A stretch of DNA of 64,000 bases from Trichlorobacter thiogenes (GCF_900167465.1 NZ_FUWR01000002.1:1-64000); one strand, 5' to 3'. Shown: positions 8,617 to 18,042, numbered from the stretch's first letter. Numbers and translations are program-made. The notes: a model not told the origin generated them from the sequence alone.

Positions 8617-9020
8617 GGAAGGCTCCTAAGTGAGAATTGTATAAAGCTACCCCTAACATTAAAGCGCAAAAATTAGAAGCGTTACAGTTGTGTGACGTGA
8701 ATAAAAAACAGGCTGAGTTTTTGTTGTAGACGCTTGTCAGAGCTGTGATTTATCTGTCAGGCTAAATTAGATTAAAATATAGGCTTATTCTTTTTGTGTG
8801 GCATGTTGCGATTATCGGAAGTGAAGTGATAGCGGGAAATCTCTAGGGTGCAAATGGGGAAAACCCTATGTTTGATAAAGTGGGAAAATGCTGCTGTAGG
8901 TTGCTGAAGTGCCCGTAAGCAACTGCTGTTCACAGCCAAGGAGCGTAATGGTCCCCCTTCGCTCCCGCAGAGAGGGAAGGGGGGCATGAGACATGCGTTA
9001 GAGCTTACTGGTAACGTTGC
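8617..9020. other. Intergenic region between the two chemoreceptor genes
   Basis: About 400 bp without a supportable gene. It holds the ribosome-binding site of the downstream chemoreceptor (8623-8627), an A/T-rich stretch around 8640-8800 that probably carries its promoter, and a GC-rich hairpin near its right end. I found no convincing sigma-28 or sigma-54 promoter. A 71-codon open frame at 8772-8987 has no protein-like character. Confidence 0.6.
8953..8983 (-). terminator. GC-rich hairpin downstream of second chemoreceptor gene
   Basis: CCCCCTTC (8953-8960) pairs with GAAGGGGG (8976-8983), and part of the inside can pair too. It lies about 40 bases after the stop of the upstream chemoreceptor on the minus strand. 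There is no U tract, so it may be a transcript-end stabiliser rather than a true intrinsic terminator. Confidence 0.45.
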
Positions 9021-10646
9021 TTACTGCAGCCTGAACTTGCTGATCAATGCCTGCAAATCGTGGGCCTGCCCCGCAAGCTGGGCCGCAGCAACAGCGGTGT
9101 GCTCTGCACCAACCGCGGTCTGTTGCACTACCTCAGTGACAAGCTGGATGTTGGTGGTTACCTCGCCGGTGGTGGCGGTCTGTTGTTCCGCTGCGGTGGC
9201 TATCTGGCTGACCTGCGTGGTAACGTCATTTACCTGCTCCAATATCTGCTGCAGCGATGTCTCAAGTTGGGACGCCTCAGCAGCTCCCTGCTCAGTGCCC
9301 CGCACCCCTTCTTCCATTGAATGAATGGCAACGTTCGTCTCCTGCTGGATTGCCTTGATCATGTCACTGATCTCTTTGGTGGCCCTGGTGGTACGTTCAG
9401 CCAGCGCACGCACCTCATCGGCCACCACCGCAAATCCCCTGCCCTGTTCACCGGCACGGGCCGCTTCGATGGCAGCGTTTAGAGCCAGCAGGTTGGTCTG
9501 GTCGGCAATATCTTCAATGGTGCCCACAATAGCACCGATCTGCTCTGATCGTTTTCCCAGATTTGCCAGGATTTTTGCGTTTTCACGGGTTTTTTCACCA
9601 CGAAAATGAATGCCATCCACCGTGTGCTTAACAATTTCGAAGCCATTTTGAGTCGTTTTGGTTGCCATATCCGCGCTGTCGGCGGCAGCATGGCAGTTGC
9701 GGGCGATGTCGTTACTGGTGGCGGCCATCTCTTCACTGGCCGTGGCGACCGTGCTGATCTGTGCAGCCACCTCTTCATCACCGGTGGCAATCTGTTCAGA
9801 GGTACTCTTTAGTTGATCGGAGGCTGCGGTGATGCTCGCCGAGATAGTGACCGTCTGGCTCACCAGATGACGCAGGTTTTCAACCATGGTTTTCATGGCA
9901 GTCATCAATTGTCCAAATTCGTCTTTTGAATTCACTTCCACCTTGATCGTTAAATCTCCTGCGGCAATGGTGTCAGCTATGGCTATCACCTTGAGTAGCG
10001 GTCCGGTTATGTTGCGGAAAATTAGCGTAAATATTGCAATGACGATTACAACAAACGCAGCGCTGATTGTCATCGTCACCATTCTTGACGTCTGCAGTAT
10101 GCTGGTAGCACGTTTCTCCAAAGCGGTGTTTTCACTGTTTGTGATGGTTGCAATTTCGTCGATGACCTTACGATGGGCTTCATAGGAAGAGGACAAGACA
10201 TCGCCCATCGTCTTTTCTGCCTGAGCACGATTGCCTGCCACAAGAGCCGGGAAAAAATCTTTTGATGCGGTGTCGAAAAACAGTACGGCCGGTTTATACG
10301 ATTGCTCCAATAAGAGCGTTTTGACCTTTCCTTCAGGCAGCTCTTTGGCCCAATAGGCATGGCGTTCATCATATTCTTTACGCAATTTACCAAATCGTTC
10401 CTGATACGATGGAATTTTTGAAACATCCTTCTCTGACAGAGCCTGATACGAGACCAGATATGCTTCAAGAATATATTCTGGTGGTGGCAGGATATCCGCC
10501 ACCAGATCTTTACCTCTCACAATATCCTGATAGAGCGGGCCATTAACTTGAAGTCTTTCTGTAGATATACCAATCGCTACAATAAGAACGATTATCCCGA
10601 CAGATATAAGAACGGCCATAGCGCCCAGTTTTAGCTTGATGCTCAT
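9021..10646 (-). CDS. Methyl-accepting chemotaxis protein
   Basis: The 541-residue chemoreceptor has TM1 at about 6-28 and a helical periplasmic domain (about 30-185) with the stretch [16 protein letters not shown], a feature I recall from sensor domains in Geobacter chemoreceptors. TM2 (about 190-212), HAMP, and a signalling coiled coil with the same hairpin tip as its neighbour follow. ATG 10646 (MSIKLKLG) has GGAGG nine bases upstream and puts the membrane helix at the N-terminus, so I reject the longer reading from 10691. Identity with the neighbouring receptor is high only in the cytoplasmic half. Confidence 0.94.
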   Translation of the reverse strand: MSIKLKLGAMAVLISVGIIVLIVAIGISTERLQVNGPLYQDIVRGKDLVADILPPPEYILEAYLVSYQALSEKDVSKIPSYQERFGKLRKEYDERHAYWAKELPEGKVKTLLLEQSYKPAVLFFDTASKDFFPALVAGNRAQAEKTMGDVLSSSYEAHRKVIDEIATITNSENTALEKRATSILQTSRMVTMTISAAFVVIVIAIFTLIFRNITGPLLKVIAIADTIAAGDLTIKVEVNSKDEFGQLMTAMKTMVENLRHLVSQTVTISASITAASDQLKSTSEQIATGDEEVAAQISTVATASEEMAATSNDIARNCHAAADSADMATKTTQNGFEIVKHTVDGIHFRGEKTRENAKILANLGKRSEQIGAIVGTIEDIADQTNLLALNAAIEAARAGEQGRGFAVVADEVRALAERTTRATKEISDMIKAIQQETNVAIHSMEEGVRGTEQGAAEASQLETSLQQILEQVNDVTTQVSQIATAAEQQTATTGEVTTNIQLVTEVVQQTAVGAEHTAVAAAQLAGQAHDLQALISKFRLQ

Positions 10647-10811
10647 AACGAACGTCCTCCTAATGTGCTGATTTAACACAGTCTGGCGCAATCAGTTGTC
10701 ATGTAAAGCAGGGTTGAAGTACGGTTGCTACAGGGAAGAAAAATCGTATACTACACTTTATATCGCGGAAATTTTTCGTTGCATTATGGCATTGTCGGAA
10801 GGCGTAATATG

Positions 10812-10843
10812 GGGTTTACCTTATGTGTGCATAGGGTAAACCC
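10812..10843. promoter_or_regulatory. Long perfect dyad between NarL-type regulator and chemoreceptor
   Basis: GGGTTTACCTTATG and CATAGGGTAAACCC form a 14-bp stem (one T-G pair) around a TGTG loop. It lies 32 bases after the regulator's stop codon and 165 bases before the chemoreceptor start on the same strand. It may end the regulator transcript, although no U tract follows, or serve as a protein-binding site for the chemoreceptor promoter. Confidence 0.45.
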
Positions 10844-10874
10844 GATGTTGTGAGGGTGAGCAATCAGGTGTTCG

Positions 10875-11513
10875 TCATACTGTTATCAGCCTGTTTTTCA
10901 AGGCATAGGTGGTGAGCTGGGCAATGCTGTGGAGTCCCAGTTTTTTGCGTAGGTTCATACGATGTACTTCAATCATCTTGATGCTGACTCCTAATTGAAA
11001 GGCAATCTCCTTGGTGTTTAACCCCTGCGCCGTTAGTTTCAACACCTCGGTCTCCCGTTTGGTGAGGGCAGGATTGCTGCTGTCGGCAGCACCAGGCAGG
11101 CATTTTCGCATCATGATTTCCTGGGCGCCCGTGCAGAAATAGGGCTTGCCTTGATGAATAGCACGTAGTGCCAGCACCAGCTCTTCGGCTGCACAGTCCT
11201 TGACCAGATAGCCTCTGGCCCCGGCATCAAGGCTTTCAAAGACACAGTTGTCGTCAAGGAACATGGTTAACACCAATACCCTGGTTGCGGGATAGTCAGC
11301 CAGAATGCGGCGTGTTACCTGTACTCCGCCCATATCCGGCAGGGTCAGATCCATCACCACTACGTCAGGTGCAGATTGTTTGACCTTGTCCAATGCCTCC
11401 TGACCACTGCCTGCTTCAGCAACGATACAAATGTCGCTTTCAGTTTGCAGGATTGCCGAAAGCCCGTCCCTGATGATCTTATGGTCGTCAACCAGCAGTA
11501 CCTTGATGCTCAT
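10875..11513 (-). CDS. NarL/FixJ-family DNA-binding response regulator
   Basis: The 212-residue regulator has a receiver domain (1-120; acidic pair Asp9-Asp10, phospho-acceptor Asp55 in VVVMDLTLPD, Thr83 in VLTMF, Lys105 in YLVKD). A LuxR-type helix-turn-helix follows (about 146-205; LTKRETEVLKL then NTKEIAFQLGVS). It is the cognate output of the histidine kinase gene just upstream; the two overlap by four bases (ATGA). Its targets are unknown. The neighbouring chemoreceptor gene or the dyads nearby are candidates. Confidence 0.95.
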   Translation of the reverse strand: MSIKVLLVDDHKIIRDGLSAILQTESDICIVAEAGSGQEALDKVKQSAPDVVVMDLTLPDMGGVQVTRRILADYPATRVLVLTMFLDDNCVFESLDAGARGYLVKDCAAEELVLALRAIHQGKPYFCTGAQEIMMRKCLPGAADSSNPALTKRETEVLKLTAQGLNTKEIAFQLGVSIKMIEVHRMNLRKKLGLHSIAQLTTYALKNRLITV

Positions 11514-14164
11514 GGCTGTTCTCCCGTTGTCGTATCTGGTGGTGCTTGTTTTGCCAGCGGTACGTTGATGGCTACTTCTGTGCCGCTACCCTGTTTAGAG
11601 GTAATCTGAAAGACACCGCCTATATATATGATTCTGCGCCTGATGGTGAACAGGCCGAACCCCTCAGTACTTGGACTGTACAAGACGGTTGCGACGTCAA
11701 ACCCGACACCGTCATCTTCAACCCTGATTGCCAGGGTATCTGCCTCGCGGTAGACAGACAGGCAGGCGGTGCTGGTTCCGGCATGTTTGGCAATGTTGAT
11801 CAACAGTTCCCGTACGCTGTTGTACAGCTCTATCTGGAGCTCCTTGCCAACCTGTTTTTCCTGCAAGTCATCATGGAATGCGATTTGGAGGTGGTAATCG
11901 GTTTCTATCTGCCGTGCCAGCCATTTCAGAGCTGCCTCAAGCCCAGCACCATCCAGAACCGCAGGGCAGAGCAATCTGGTCAGGCTGCGCACACGGTTGA
12001 TGGAACTGTCCGTCAGTAGTTTTATATCGCTGACAAGTGTACCTTGATCTGATGAAAGCGGTGTCTTGTGTAGCGTCCCCAGCTTCATTCGGGTCAAGGT
12101 CAGGTCCTGTCCCAGGGTATCATGGAGATCAACGGCAATACGGCGGCGTTCGCGCTCTTCAGAAAGAGTCAATTCCAGCAGCAGATCATTCAAATGCTGC
12201 TGTTTTTCTCGCAGTTCCTGCTCGGCACTTTTTCGGTCGGTAATGTCTACAAGGGATACAACACATTTACCCAGAGTGTCTTCGTAGCCGGGGCAGACAG
12301 ATACATACACGGTTACCTGTCGAAGTTCACCCGACAGGGTCTTGACGGTTGAGTCAAGCTGCATCCGGGTTCTACCCTGCCAAAGGGCGAGCAGTTCCTG
12401 GCGGAAGGTCATGAGTGATTCAGGAGTAAAGGTTTTGATCAGGCCTTCAAGTAGTCCTTGCCGGTCTGTGGCACCGTGTAATGCCAAAGTAGCCTGATTG
12501 ACATTAATCACTTTTACCAATGCAGCGCAGATGCTGATCTGTTCGGGGTGTAGGTCAAGGTACTCTTCAAGATTATCGATCCCTTCGGCTCGTAGCTGGT
12601 TAAAGAACAGCTTGATGCCGGAAAAATCTTCCTCCCAGATTGATACCGGTGAGTTTTCAAAAACCATACGATACCGGCGTTCGCTTTCCTGTAGGTTACG
12701 CTGGATTAGCAGGCTGGTCATACCGTCTGTCAGCCGTCTGCCAATCTCCTGAAACAGGTGTTTCTCTGCGGGTGACCAGGTGCGGATATGGGTACATTGA
12801 TGGATACCAAACTCCCATGGCTGGTTAACTTTCGGATAGATCGCCGTTGCCAGGATGTTTTTAATGCCAAGTTGGTCTACAAGATCTCCAGACAGGGGGA
12901 AAGGGGTGCCGATCCCAAGTCGTAGCGCTCCATTGGAGTAGAGCAGCAGGCGAAGTTTTTTGGCAATCCAATCATTGGAGGCGGCAGCCAGTTCAACATC
13001 CTTTGAGCCCGGATAGCCCACAGTAGTACGCTCCATGGGGATTTGCCATGATTTTGCATCCGGGTCGCAGGGGTAGAGCAGGTAGGCTCGATCACAGTCA
13101 AAGATTGATAGTACCACATCAAGTACATCACTCATCATCTGTTCGAGATCAGTGGATAGCTGTATGGCGCGGTTGATCCGTTCCATACAGGAAAGAAAAT
13201 GAAGGTTTGCCAGCCGTTCCTGCTCAGCCTGTTTGCGTTCAGTAATATCGCGTCCAATGGCCAGCACACCGGATATAGCACCGTCCGTACCGCGCTCGGC
13301 AACAAAACGGATATTATGATGGCGTTTACCTTCTCCGCTATCAGGCAAAATAATATCGATTTCTGCATTTTCACCCGTTACAAGTACCTGTTCGATCTTC
13401 TCCTGGTACTCGTAACGCTCACCGTCAGTTGTTTTTCCCAAAGGTGTTTTGCCGAGCAGGTCAGTAACCGGAATCCCAAGTGTCTGGGCAAGACGGGGAT
13501 TAACGTAGATCATTCGACAGCCTGTATCGTAACGGGCGATGTTATCGGGCGAGTTTTCCGCCAGAGTACGGAACTTTTTTTCGCTTTCCCTGAATAACAG
13601 TTCCTGTTGTCTACGCTCTTCTAACTCCCGTTGTCTCTGGAGATTTGTGTAGCCTGTCTCTGCCAGCAGTTGCACTAACTGATGCAAAAAACGCATGGTG
13701 TTGTCAACATAAGTACGGCTGAACAGAGGCACTTGCCGAACTGCCGCTAGGTATGATTCTGGATCAAAATCAAGCTCTTTAGCCTGTTGCTGGAACCAGG
13801 CTAGATCAGGCTGTTGATCATCGTAAAAAAACTGGCCTGAGAAAAAGACTCCCAGGTGTTCTCTGTCGACGATGATCGGCATGGCGATGTTGATCATACC
13901 GTTTTGGCAGCGGCATTCAAACAGATCGCCGGTAAAATTTTCCAGTGCCTGTTTGATTTCAGGATCGTTACGCCAGCAACGGGCAAAAGAGCCGGGATGC
14001 TCCCACAGATACTGGGTACAGACTTGCTGCAGACCAACGCCGACAATTATGTTTGCATCGTTATCCATCAGGCCGCAGGGGATGCCTGAAATCTGGACGT
14101 GAGTCTCCAGAAGCTGTTTTATCTGCTGGATATTGATGAGTTGATCAATGGTGTAGTTGTTCAT
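11510..14164 (-). CDS. Hybrid-input sensor histidine kinase: PocR-PAS-GAF-PAS-HisKA_3-HATPase
   Basis: This 884-residue protein has no clear membrane segment. A PocR domain comes first (about 8-175) with Cys residues in GSFARCWRND and FECRCQNG, a small-ligand sensor known from the Salmonella propanediol regulator. Then come PAS (about 190-312), a GAF-like domain (about 330-490), PAS (about 495-640), a HisKA_3 dimerisation domain with phospho-acceptor His681 (RRIAVDLHDTLGQDL) and an HATPase domain (N-box ELLINIAKHA, then DDGVGFD, then EGFGLFTIRRR). It should phosphorylate the NarL-type partner encoded downstream. The start at 14164 lacks a Shine-Dalgarno sequence. Confidence 0.93.
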   Translation of the reverse strand: MNNYTIDQLINIQQIKQLLETHVQISGIPCGLMDNDANIIVGVGLQQVCTQYLWEHPGSFARCWRNDPEIKQALENFTGDLFECRCQNGMINIAMPIIVDREHLGVFFSGQFFYDDQQPDLAWFQQQAKELDFDPESYLAAVRQVPLFSRTYVDNTMRFLHQLVQLLAETGYTNLQRQRELEERRQQELLFRESEKKFRTLAENSPDNIARYDTGCRMIYVNPRLAQTLGIPVTDLLGKTPLGKTTDGERYEYQEKIEQVLVTGENAEIDIILPDSGEGKRHHNIRFVAERGTDGAISGVLAIGRDITERKQAEQERLANLHFLSCMERINRAIQLSTDLEQMMSDVLDVVLSIFDCDRAYLLYPCDPDAKSWQIPMERTTVGYPGSKDVELAAASNDWIAKKLRLLLYSNGALRLGIGTPFPLSGDLVDQLGIKNILATAIYPKVNQPWEFGIHQCTHIRTWSPAEKHLFQEIGRRLTDGMTSLLIQRNLQESERRYRMVFENSPVSIWEEDFSGIKLFFNQLRAEGIDNLEEYLDLHPEQISICAALVKVINVNQATLALHGATDRQGLLEGLIKTFTPESLMTFRQELLALWQGRTRMQLDSTVKTLSGELRQVTVYVSVCPGYEDTLGKCVVSLVDITDRKSAEQELREKQQHLNDLLLELTLSEERERRRIAVDLHDTLGQDLTLTRMKLGTLHKTPLSSDQGTLVSDIKLLTDSSINRVRSLTRLLCPAVLDGAGLEAALKWLARQIETDYHLQIAFHDDLQEKQVGKELQIELYNSVRELLINIAKHAGTSTACLSVYREADTLAIRVEDDGVGFDVATVLYSPSTEGFGLFTIRRRIIYIGGVFQITSKQGSGTEVAINVPLAKQAPPDTTTGEQP

Positions 14165-14167
14165 GGT

Positions 14168-14202
14168 CTTATAATGAGACAGTTTTACTGTTCAAACAGT
14201 AA
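14168..14202 (-). promoter_or_regulatory. Candidate promoter overlapping a perfect 18-bp palindrome upstream of the histidine kinase
   Basis: TTACTGTTCAAACAGTAA (14185-14202) is a perfect inverted repeat with a 2-base centre. On the minus strand TTGAAC (14190-14195), 16 bases and TATAAG (14168-14173) resemble a sigma-70 promoter whose -35 lies inside the palindrome. The -10 ends four bases before the ATG, so transcripts would begin at or near the start codon. Confidence 0.5.
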
Positions 14203-14261
14203 CGTTTTGATGACTAAAAAACAATGGGGTAATCGCCCTGTCTGAAGTGTACTCATGCTAC

Positions 14262-14293
14262 CTAAAACAGAAACAGCTGCCAGTTCAGGCAGC
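14262..14293 (-). terminator. Intrinsic terminator of the outer-membrane protein gene
   Basis: On the minus strand GCTGCC and GGCAGC (14276-14293) pair around TGAACT, followed by a T-rich run (TGTTTCTGTTTT). It lies 33 bases after the stop codon of the gene at 14326-15117. Confidence 0.8.
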
Positions 14294-14325
14294 CGTCTTC
14301 GTTACATCAGGATGACACGATCGTG

Positions 14326-15117
14326 TTACGGAAACCGGAAGGTGACGCCGGTCAGCATGGTCAGGTCTGTGGCAGGCTTGTTAAAGCCGCCACGCACACC
14401 CAGATCAAGATCCAGTTTATCGTTGAGCGAGTAGATCAGGCCTCCGGTGACAAAGGAGGGCCAGACATTGGAGGTCTGCAGGGTGCTGGTGGTGGTGCCT
14501 ACTTCAGCAACAATTTGCAGACTTTTCGTTACGGCAACTCCGGCAGCCACCGACATTTTCCAGAAGTCACTGCGATTGTCGGCACGGTCTGTGTCAATAC
14601 GATCTTGATGCACGTAGCCAAGGTTGGCATGGACGGTTACTGGCTTGAGATCAACGGTTGAGATCAGGGTGGTGGCATAGCCGGTGCGGCCCGCTCCCAG
14701 CCCTTTGTCCCGGTCACCGTTGGGAATATTCATGCTTGGTTTAATGGCCAGGCTGACTGGTCCCAGTTCCAGAAAACGCCACTTCAGGGCAAGGGTGATA
14801 TCGGCCAGACCGTTTTCATCCTGTATGGTAGTATCGTTTAGTTTAACCTGCTGCAGCAGGTACGGGAATGAAATTGAGGCATCGAGGCTGTCAAATACAC
14901 CAGCTGTCAGGGTTAATCCAAGGAGCTGTTGGTTGACTTTCATGGTAACGCCGTTGTCGGTATCCTTGTCCCATGAGAACTCTCCGGTTGCTTCCACCTG
15001 AAACTTCAGCATTCCCTGGGTTCCGGCATCATCGGTGCTTAAGGGGTGGGCTGCAAAGGAGGTGGCAGCGCAACAGAGCAAAAACAGTGTAATGAGTGTG
15101 ATCAAGCGTGACTTCAT
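14326..15117 (-). CDS. Outer-membrane beta-barrel protein, phenol-degradation MetA-like
   Basis: The 263-residue protein has a signal peptide cleaved near SFA-AHPL. The mature start HPLSTDDAGTQG is the hallmark of the 'MetA-pathway of phenol degradation' family, an outer-membrane protein group named after one operon. Alternating amphipathic strands run to a terminal Phe-Arg-Phe-Pro, consistent with a small beta-barrel. The substrate cannot be inferred. The RBS AGGAGA is eight bases before the ATG. It lies downstream of lnt with an 18-bp gap and may be cotranscribed with it. Confidence 0.8.
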   Translation of the reverse strand: MKSRLITLITLFLLCCAATSFAAHPLSTDDAGTQGMLKFQVEATGEFSWDKDTDNGVTMKVNQQLLGLTLTAGVFDSLDASISFPYLLQQVKLNDTTIQDENGLADITLALKWRFLELGPVSLAIKPSMNIPNGDRDKGLGAGRTGYATTLISTVDLKPVTVHANLGYVHQDRIDTDRADNRSDFWKMSVAAGVAVTKSLQIVAEVGTTTSTLQTSNVWPSFVTGGLIYSLNDKLDLDLGVRGGFNKPATDLTMLTGVTFRFP

Positions 15118-15135
15118 GGCGATGTCTCCTGTTCT

Positions 15136-16698
15136 TTAAGGTGACTTTGATTTCAAACGGCTACGCCGTAGCAGTAAAAGTACGATGGTTAGTGCCAGAC
15201 AACCCTGGGCAAACAGGTCGCCAATCTTTAGATACAGGGCGTTGGCGCTGCCCGGTTGTACCTCTCCCACCATGACCGCTTCTTTGAAGAGCGAGGTCAT
15301 GCCGCGGATATGTCCGTTCTGGTCGATGATGGAGGTGATGCCGGTGTTTGCCGCACGAATCAGCGGAGTCCGTGTTTCAACCGCCCTGAAGGCGGCCATG
15401 GAGAGGTGCTGGTAGGGGGCGGAGGAGCGACCGAACCAGGCATCGTTGGTGATGTTAACCAGCACCCGGCTGCCGGCATTAACCTGCGCCCGGGCCAGTT
15501 CCGGGAAGATGACTTCGTAGCAGACCAGTACCCCCAGGGGCGTAGAACCTGCCTTGAGCGGCTTGATTTCCTGGCCGGGCACAAAATCACCGATGCCGTG
15601 GACCAGCTTGTTGACAAAAGGTAGCAGCCGGGACAGGGGGACGTACTCGCCAAACGGCACCAGGTGGATCTTGTCGGCGCGACCACGTTCGCTGCCATCA
15701 GGCGCCAGCAGGAAGGCGCTGTTCAGGTTACTGTACTTGCCGTTACGCTGTTCAATGGCCGGGCTGCCAAACAGCAGGTAGGTCTTCAGTTCGCGGCTCA
15801 GGTTACGAATCCGGTCTGACGAGGGGCTGTTTTCCTGAAAGAAGAATGGTGCCGCGCTTTCCGGCCAGACAATCAGATCCGCTGCCTGCTGGGCAACAGC
15901 CTGGCGGGAGAGGTTGGTATAGATGTCCAGGGTTGCTTCACGAAAGGCGGGTGACCATTTAACAGCCTGATCAATGTTGCCCTGAATCAGGGCGACCTTG
16001 AGCGGTGCTGCCGGGGGGAGTGGCGAATTTAGACGAAAAAAGCCGTAGCCCAGGGCAGAGGTCAGGGCCAGGACAAAGATGATGGCACTTTTAGCCGGGT
16101 AGGGGATCTCTGCACCGGATAGGGCTCGGATAATCCGATAGAATACCACGTTGGCCAGCACCAGTAGGGCTGTTATGCCAAAGACGCCGGTCAGGTCAGC
16201 CACCTGAATCAGCGGCAGCAGGCGGTATTGGGAGTGGCCCAGCATGGTCCAGGGGAAACCGGTTATCAGAAAGCTGCGTAGGTAATCAGCACTGACCCAG
16301 GCCAACGGCATCAGCAGGGCTGATTTAATCCCGCACCGTTCACCCATGACGGTTGCCCAGGTGGCCAGTCCATAAAACAGGGCCAGCCAGGCTGAGAGAA
16401 ACAGCCAGAGTGGAATAGTGGCAAACAGCGGCAGGTGTCCGTAGTCTCCCATGACGATCATAACCCAGTAGAGCAGAGCGGCATAGGCGATCAGGCCGCT
16501 AAAGAAGCCCAGTTTAAAGGCTGCCTTGGGTGTCTGACCTTCAAGGGTGGTCAGCAGTGGTACCAGGGCGATCCAGGCCAGGAACGAGAGGTCTGCCTTG
16601 GGGAATGAGAGCGCGATCAGCAGGCCGGAAAGGCCAGCCAGCAGGGCAGGGCGGATAGTGCCGGAGATCAGTGGCAGGCGGAAATCGTGCAGGTTCAC
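15136..16698 (-). CDS. lnt: Apolipoprotein N-acyltransferase
   Basis: Lnt adds the third acyl chain to the N-terminal Cys of lipoproteins in the inner membrane. The 520-residue protein has about six N-terminal membrane helices (1-215), a periplasmic nitrilase-fold domain (about 230-480) and a last membrane helix (about 490-510). The catalytic triad is Glu280 (WPES), Lys343 (DKIHLVPFGEY) and Cys393 (LVCYEVIFPE). The GTG start overlaps the TGA of the CorC-like gene (GTGA), so the two are coupled. The context is a Geobacter-type pgpH-ybeY-corC-lnt operon. Confidence 0.96.
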   Translation of the reverse strand: MNLHDFRLPLISGTIRPALLAGLSGLLIALSFPKADLSFLAWIALVPLLTTLEGQTPKAAFKLGFFSGLIAYAALLYWVMIVMGDYGHLPLFATIPLWLFLSAWLALFYGLATWATVMGERCGIKSALLMPLAWVSADYLRSFLITGFPWTMLGHSQYRLLPLIQVADLTGVFGITALLVLANVVFYRIIRALSGAEIPYPAKSAIIFVLALTSALGYGFFRLNSPLPPAAPLKVALIQGNIDQAVKWSPAFREATLDIYTNLSRQAVAQQAADLIVWPESAAPFFFQENSPSSDRIRNLSRELKTYLLFGSPAIEQRNGKYSNLNSAFLLAPDGSERGRADKIHLVPFGEYVPLSRLLPFVNKLVHGIGDFVPGQEIKPLKAGSTPLGVLVCYEVIFPELARAQVNAGSRVLVNITNDAWFGRSSAPYQHLSMAAFRAVETRTPLIRAANTGITSIIDQNGHIRGMTSLFKEAVMVGEVQPGSANALYLKIGDLFAQGCLALTIVLLLLRRSRLKSKSP

Positions 16699-17573
16699 GG
16701 GGCAGCAGGCTCCGGTGTGTCGGTCAGGCGAACGATTCTGACCCGTTTAACCTTGCGGGGATCAGCATCCAGGATCTCGATTGCAAGCCCTTCACCGGTG
16801 ATGACGGTGCCGGCAACCGGGATGCCGTCAGCCAGGTGGACCACCAGGCCGCCAACCGTATCAAACTTGTCCCGCTCAATTTCAAGTTGAAACTGTTCTT
16901 CCAGTTCTTCTATCGGCAAGCGGGCGTCGGTGGTGAGAGAACCATCAGGATTGCAGGTATACAGCTCTTCTTCCATGTCATACTCGTCCTGAATATCGCC
17001 AACAATCTGTTCCAGCAGGTCTTCAATGGTGACCAGACCGGAAGTGCCGCCGTATTCATCAACCACAATGGCCAGATGGACCTTTTTCTTCTTGAACTCC
17101 TGCAGCAGCAGTTCAAGGGTCTTGGTTTCAGGGGTAAAAAACGGTTGCCGGACCAGATCCCGCAGGTGGATGCCAGAATCTTCCATCCCCCAGCTTTTCA
17201 GCAGGTCCTTGGCATACAGCAGGCCGATGATGTTGTCCAGGGTACCGTCATAGACCGGAATACGGGAGTGGCCACAGGCGATGATGGCATCGATGGTTTC
17301 CCTTACCGATGCCTCGACACTGATGGCTGCCATGGAGGTGCGGGGCACCATGATTTCGCGCACCACGGTGTTGTCCAGCTCCAGAATGGCGCTGATCATC
17401 TCACGTTCCTGCTCGTCTACAATCCCTTCCTCTTCGCCGGCTTCAATCAGATCGTGAATCTCCTCTTCAGTAACCTTTCTGCGCCCGGTTACCAGTCGGG
17501 TGACTCTATCGAGCAAACCTGCCGGCCTGCGACTACTTCCTTCGTCCACGTTCGTTTTTCCTCCGTCTGTCAA
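16695..17573 (-). CDS. CorC/HlyC-family CBS-domain protein
   Basis: The 292-residue soluble protein has two CBS domains (about 65-195; opening with REIMVPRTSM and including VVDEYGGTSGLVTIEDLLE). A C-terminal CorC_HlyC domain follows (about 205-285; the FDTVGGLVVHLADGIP motif), which forms a FAD-like fold. The family is linked to magnesium/cobalt efflux and, in many proteobacteria, is encoded between ybeY and lnt, as here. It lacks the N-terminal membrane domain found in longer relatives. It lies five bases downstream of ybeY. Confidence 0.92.
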   Translation of the reverse strand: MTDGGKTNVDEGSSRRPAGLLDRVTRLVTGRRKVTEEEIHDLIEAGEEEGIVDEQEREMISAILELDNTVVREIMVPRTSMAAISVEASVRETIDAIIACGHSRIPVYDGTLDNIIGLLYAKDLLKSWGMEDSGIHLRDLVRQPFFTPETKTLELLLQEFKKKKVHLAIVVDEYGGTSGLVTIEDLLEQIVGDIQDEYDMEEELYTCNPDGSLTTDARLPIEELEEQFQLEIERDKFDTVGGLVVHLADGIPVAGTVITGEGLAIEILDADPRKVKRVRIVRLTDTPEPAAP

Positions 17574-17577
17574 ATGA

Positions 17578-18042
17578 TCAGGGAAGGGCTGTCAGCCCTT
17601 CCTTTTGTAATAGTTTCCAGATTTCCTGCTCTTTGCGTTCCATCCTGACCGCCTCGGTCTCGCCACTCCGCTCATGGTCGTAGCCGGTCAGGTGCAGGAT
17701 GCCGTGCAAAAGCAGAAAGATCAGACGTTCATAGCCGGTCCAGTTGCCGATCTGGGCCTCTTTAGCGGCGGTATCGGCTGAGATGACCACATCGCCCAGG
17801 GCATGGGGCGTCAGATCGCCGAATTCCCCTTCCTGCAGGGAGAAGGAGATGACGTTGGTGGGGCGGTCCTTGCCCAGATACTCATGATTCAGCCGGTGTA
17901 TGGTGCGATCACCAACAATAGTGATCGATAGCTCGGTCTCGTCAGGACATCCCAAGGCGTTTAAGATCCTCGTTGCTGCTGCCCTGATGGGACGCAACGG
18001 GGCCGGGTGCTTTCGCTGGTTGTTCTGTACCAGAATGTGCAT
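17578..18042 (-). CDS. ybeY: Endoribonuclease YbeY, rRNA maturation factor
   Basis: The 154-residue YbeY is a zinc-dependent RNase involved in 16S rRNA 3'-end processing and ribosome quality control. The conserved metal site HGILHLTGYDHE is present, as is the LNHEYLGKDRPTNVISF segment. ATG 18042 (MHILVQNNQ) has GGAGG 11 bases upstream; the longer frame from 18147 adds residues unlike the family. With this start it overlaps the 3' end of pgpH by 101 bases in another frame. Confidence 0.95.
   Translation of the reverse strand: MHILVQNNQRKHPAPLRPIRAAATRILNALGCPDETELSITIVGDRTIHRLNHEYLGKDRPTNVISFSLQEGEFGDLTPHALGDVVISADTAAKEAQIGNWTGYERLIFLLLHGILHLTGYDHERSGETEAVRMERKEQEIWKLLQKEGLTALP

Noticed and set aside
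8620-8800. Sigma-28 or sigma-54 promoter for the chemoreceptor
   Set aside because: No TAAA-N15-GCCGATAA or TGGC-N8-TGC match that I trust; only weak sigma-70-like boxes.
8772-8987. 71-codon open frame on the minus strand in the chemoreceptor gap
   Set aside because: No ribosome-binding site, no domain-like composition, and it crosses a GC-rich hairpin.
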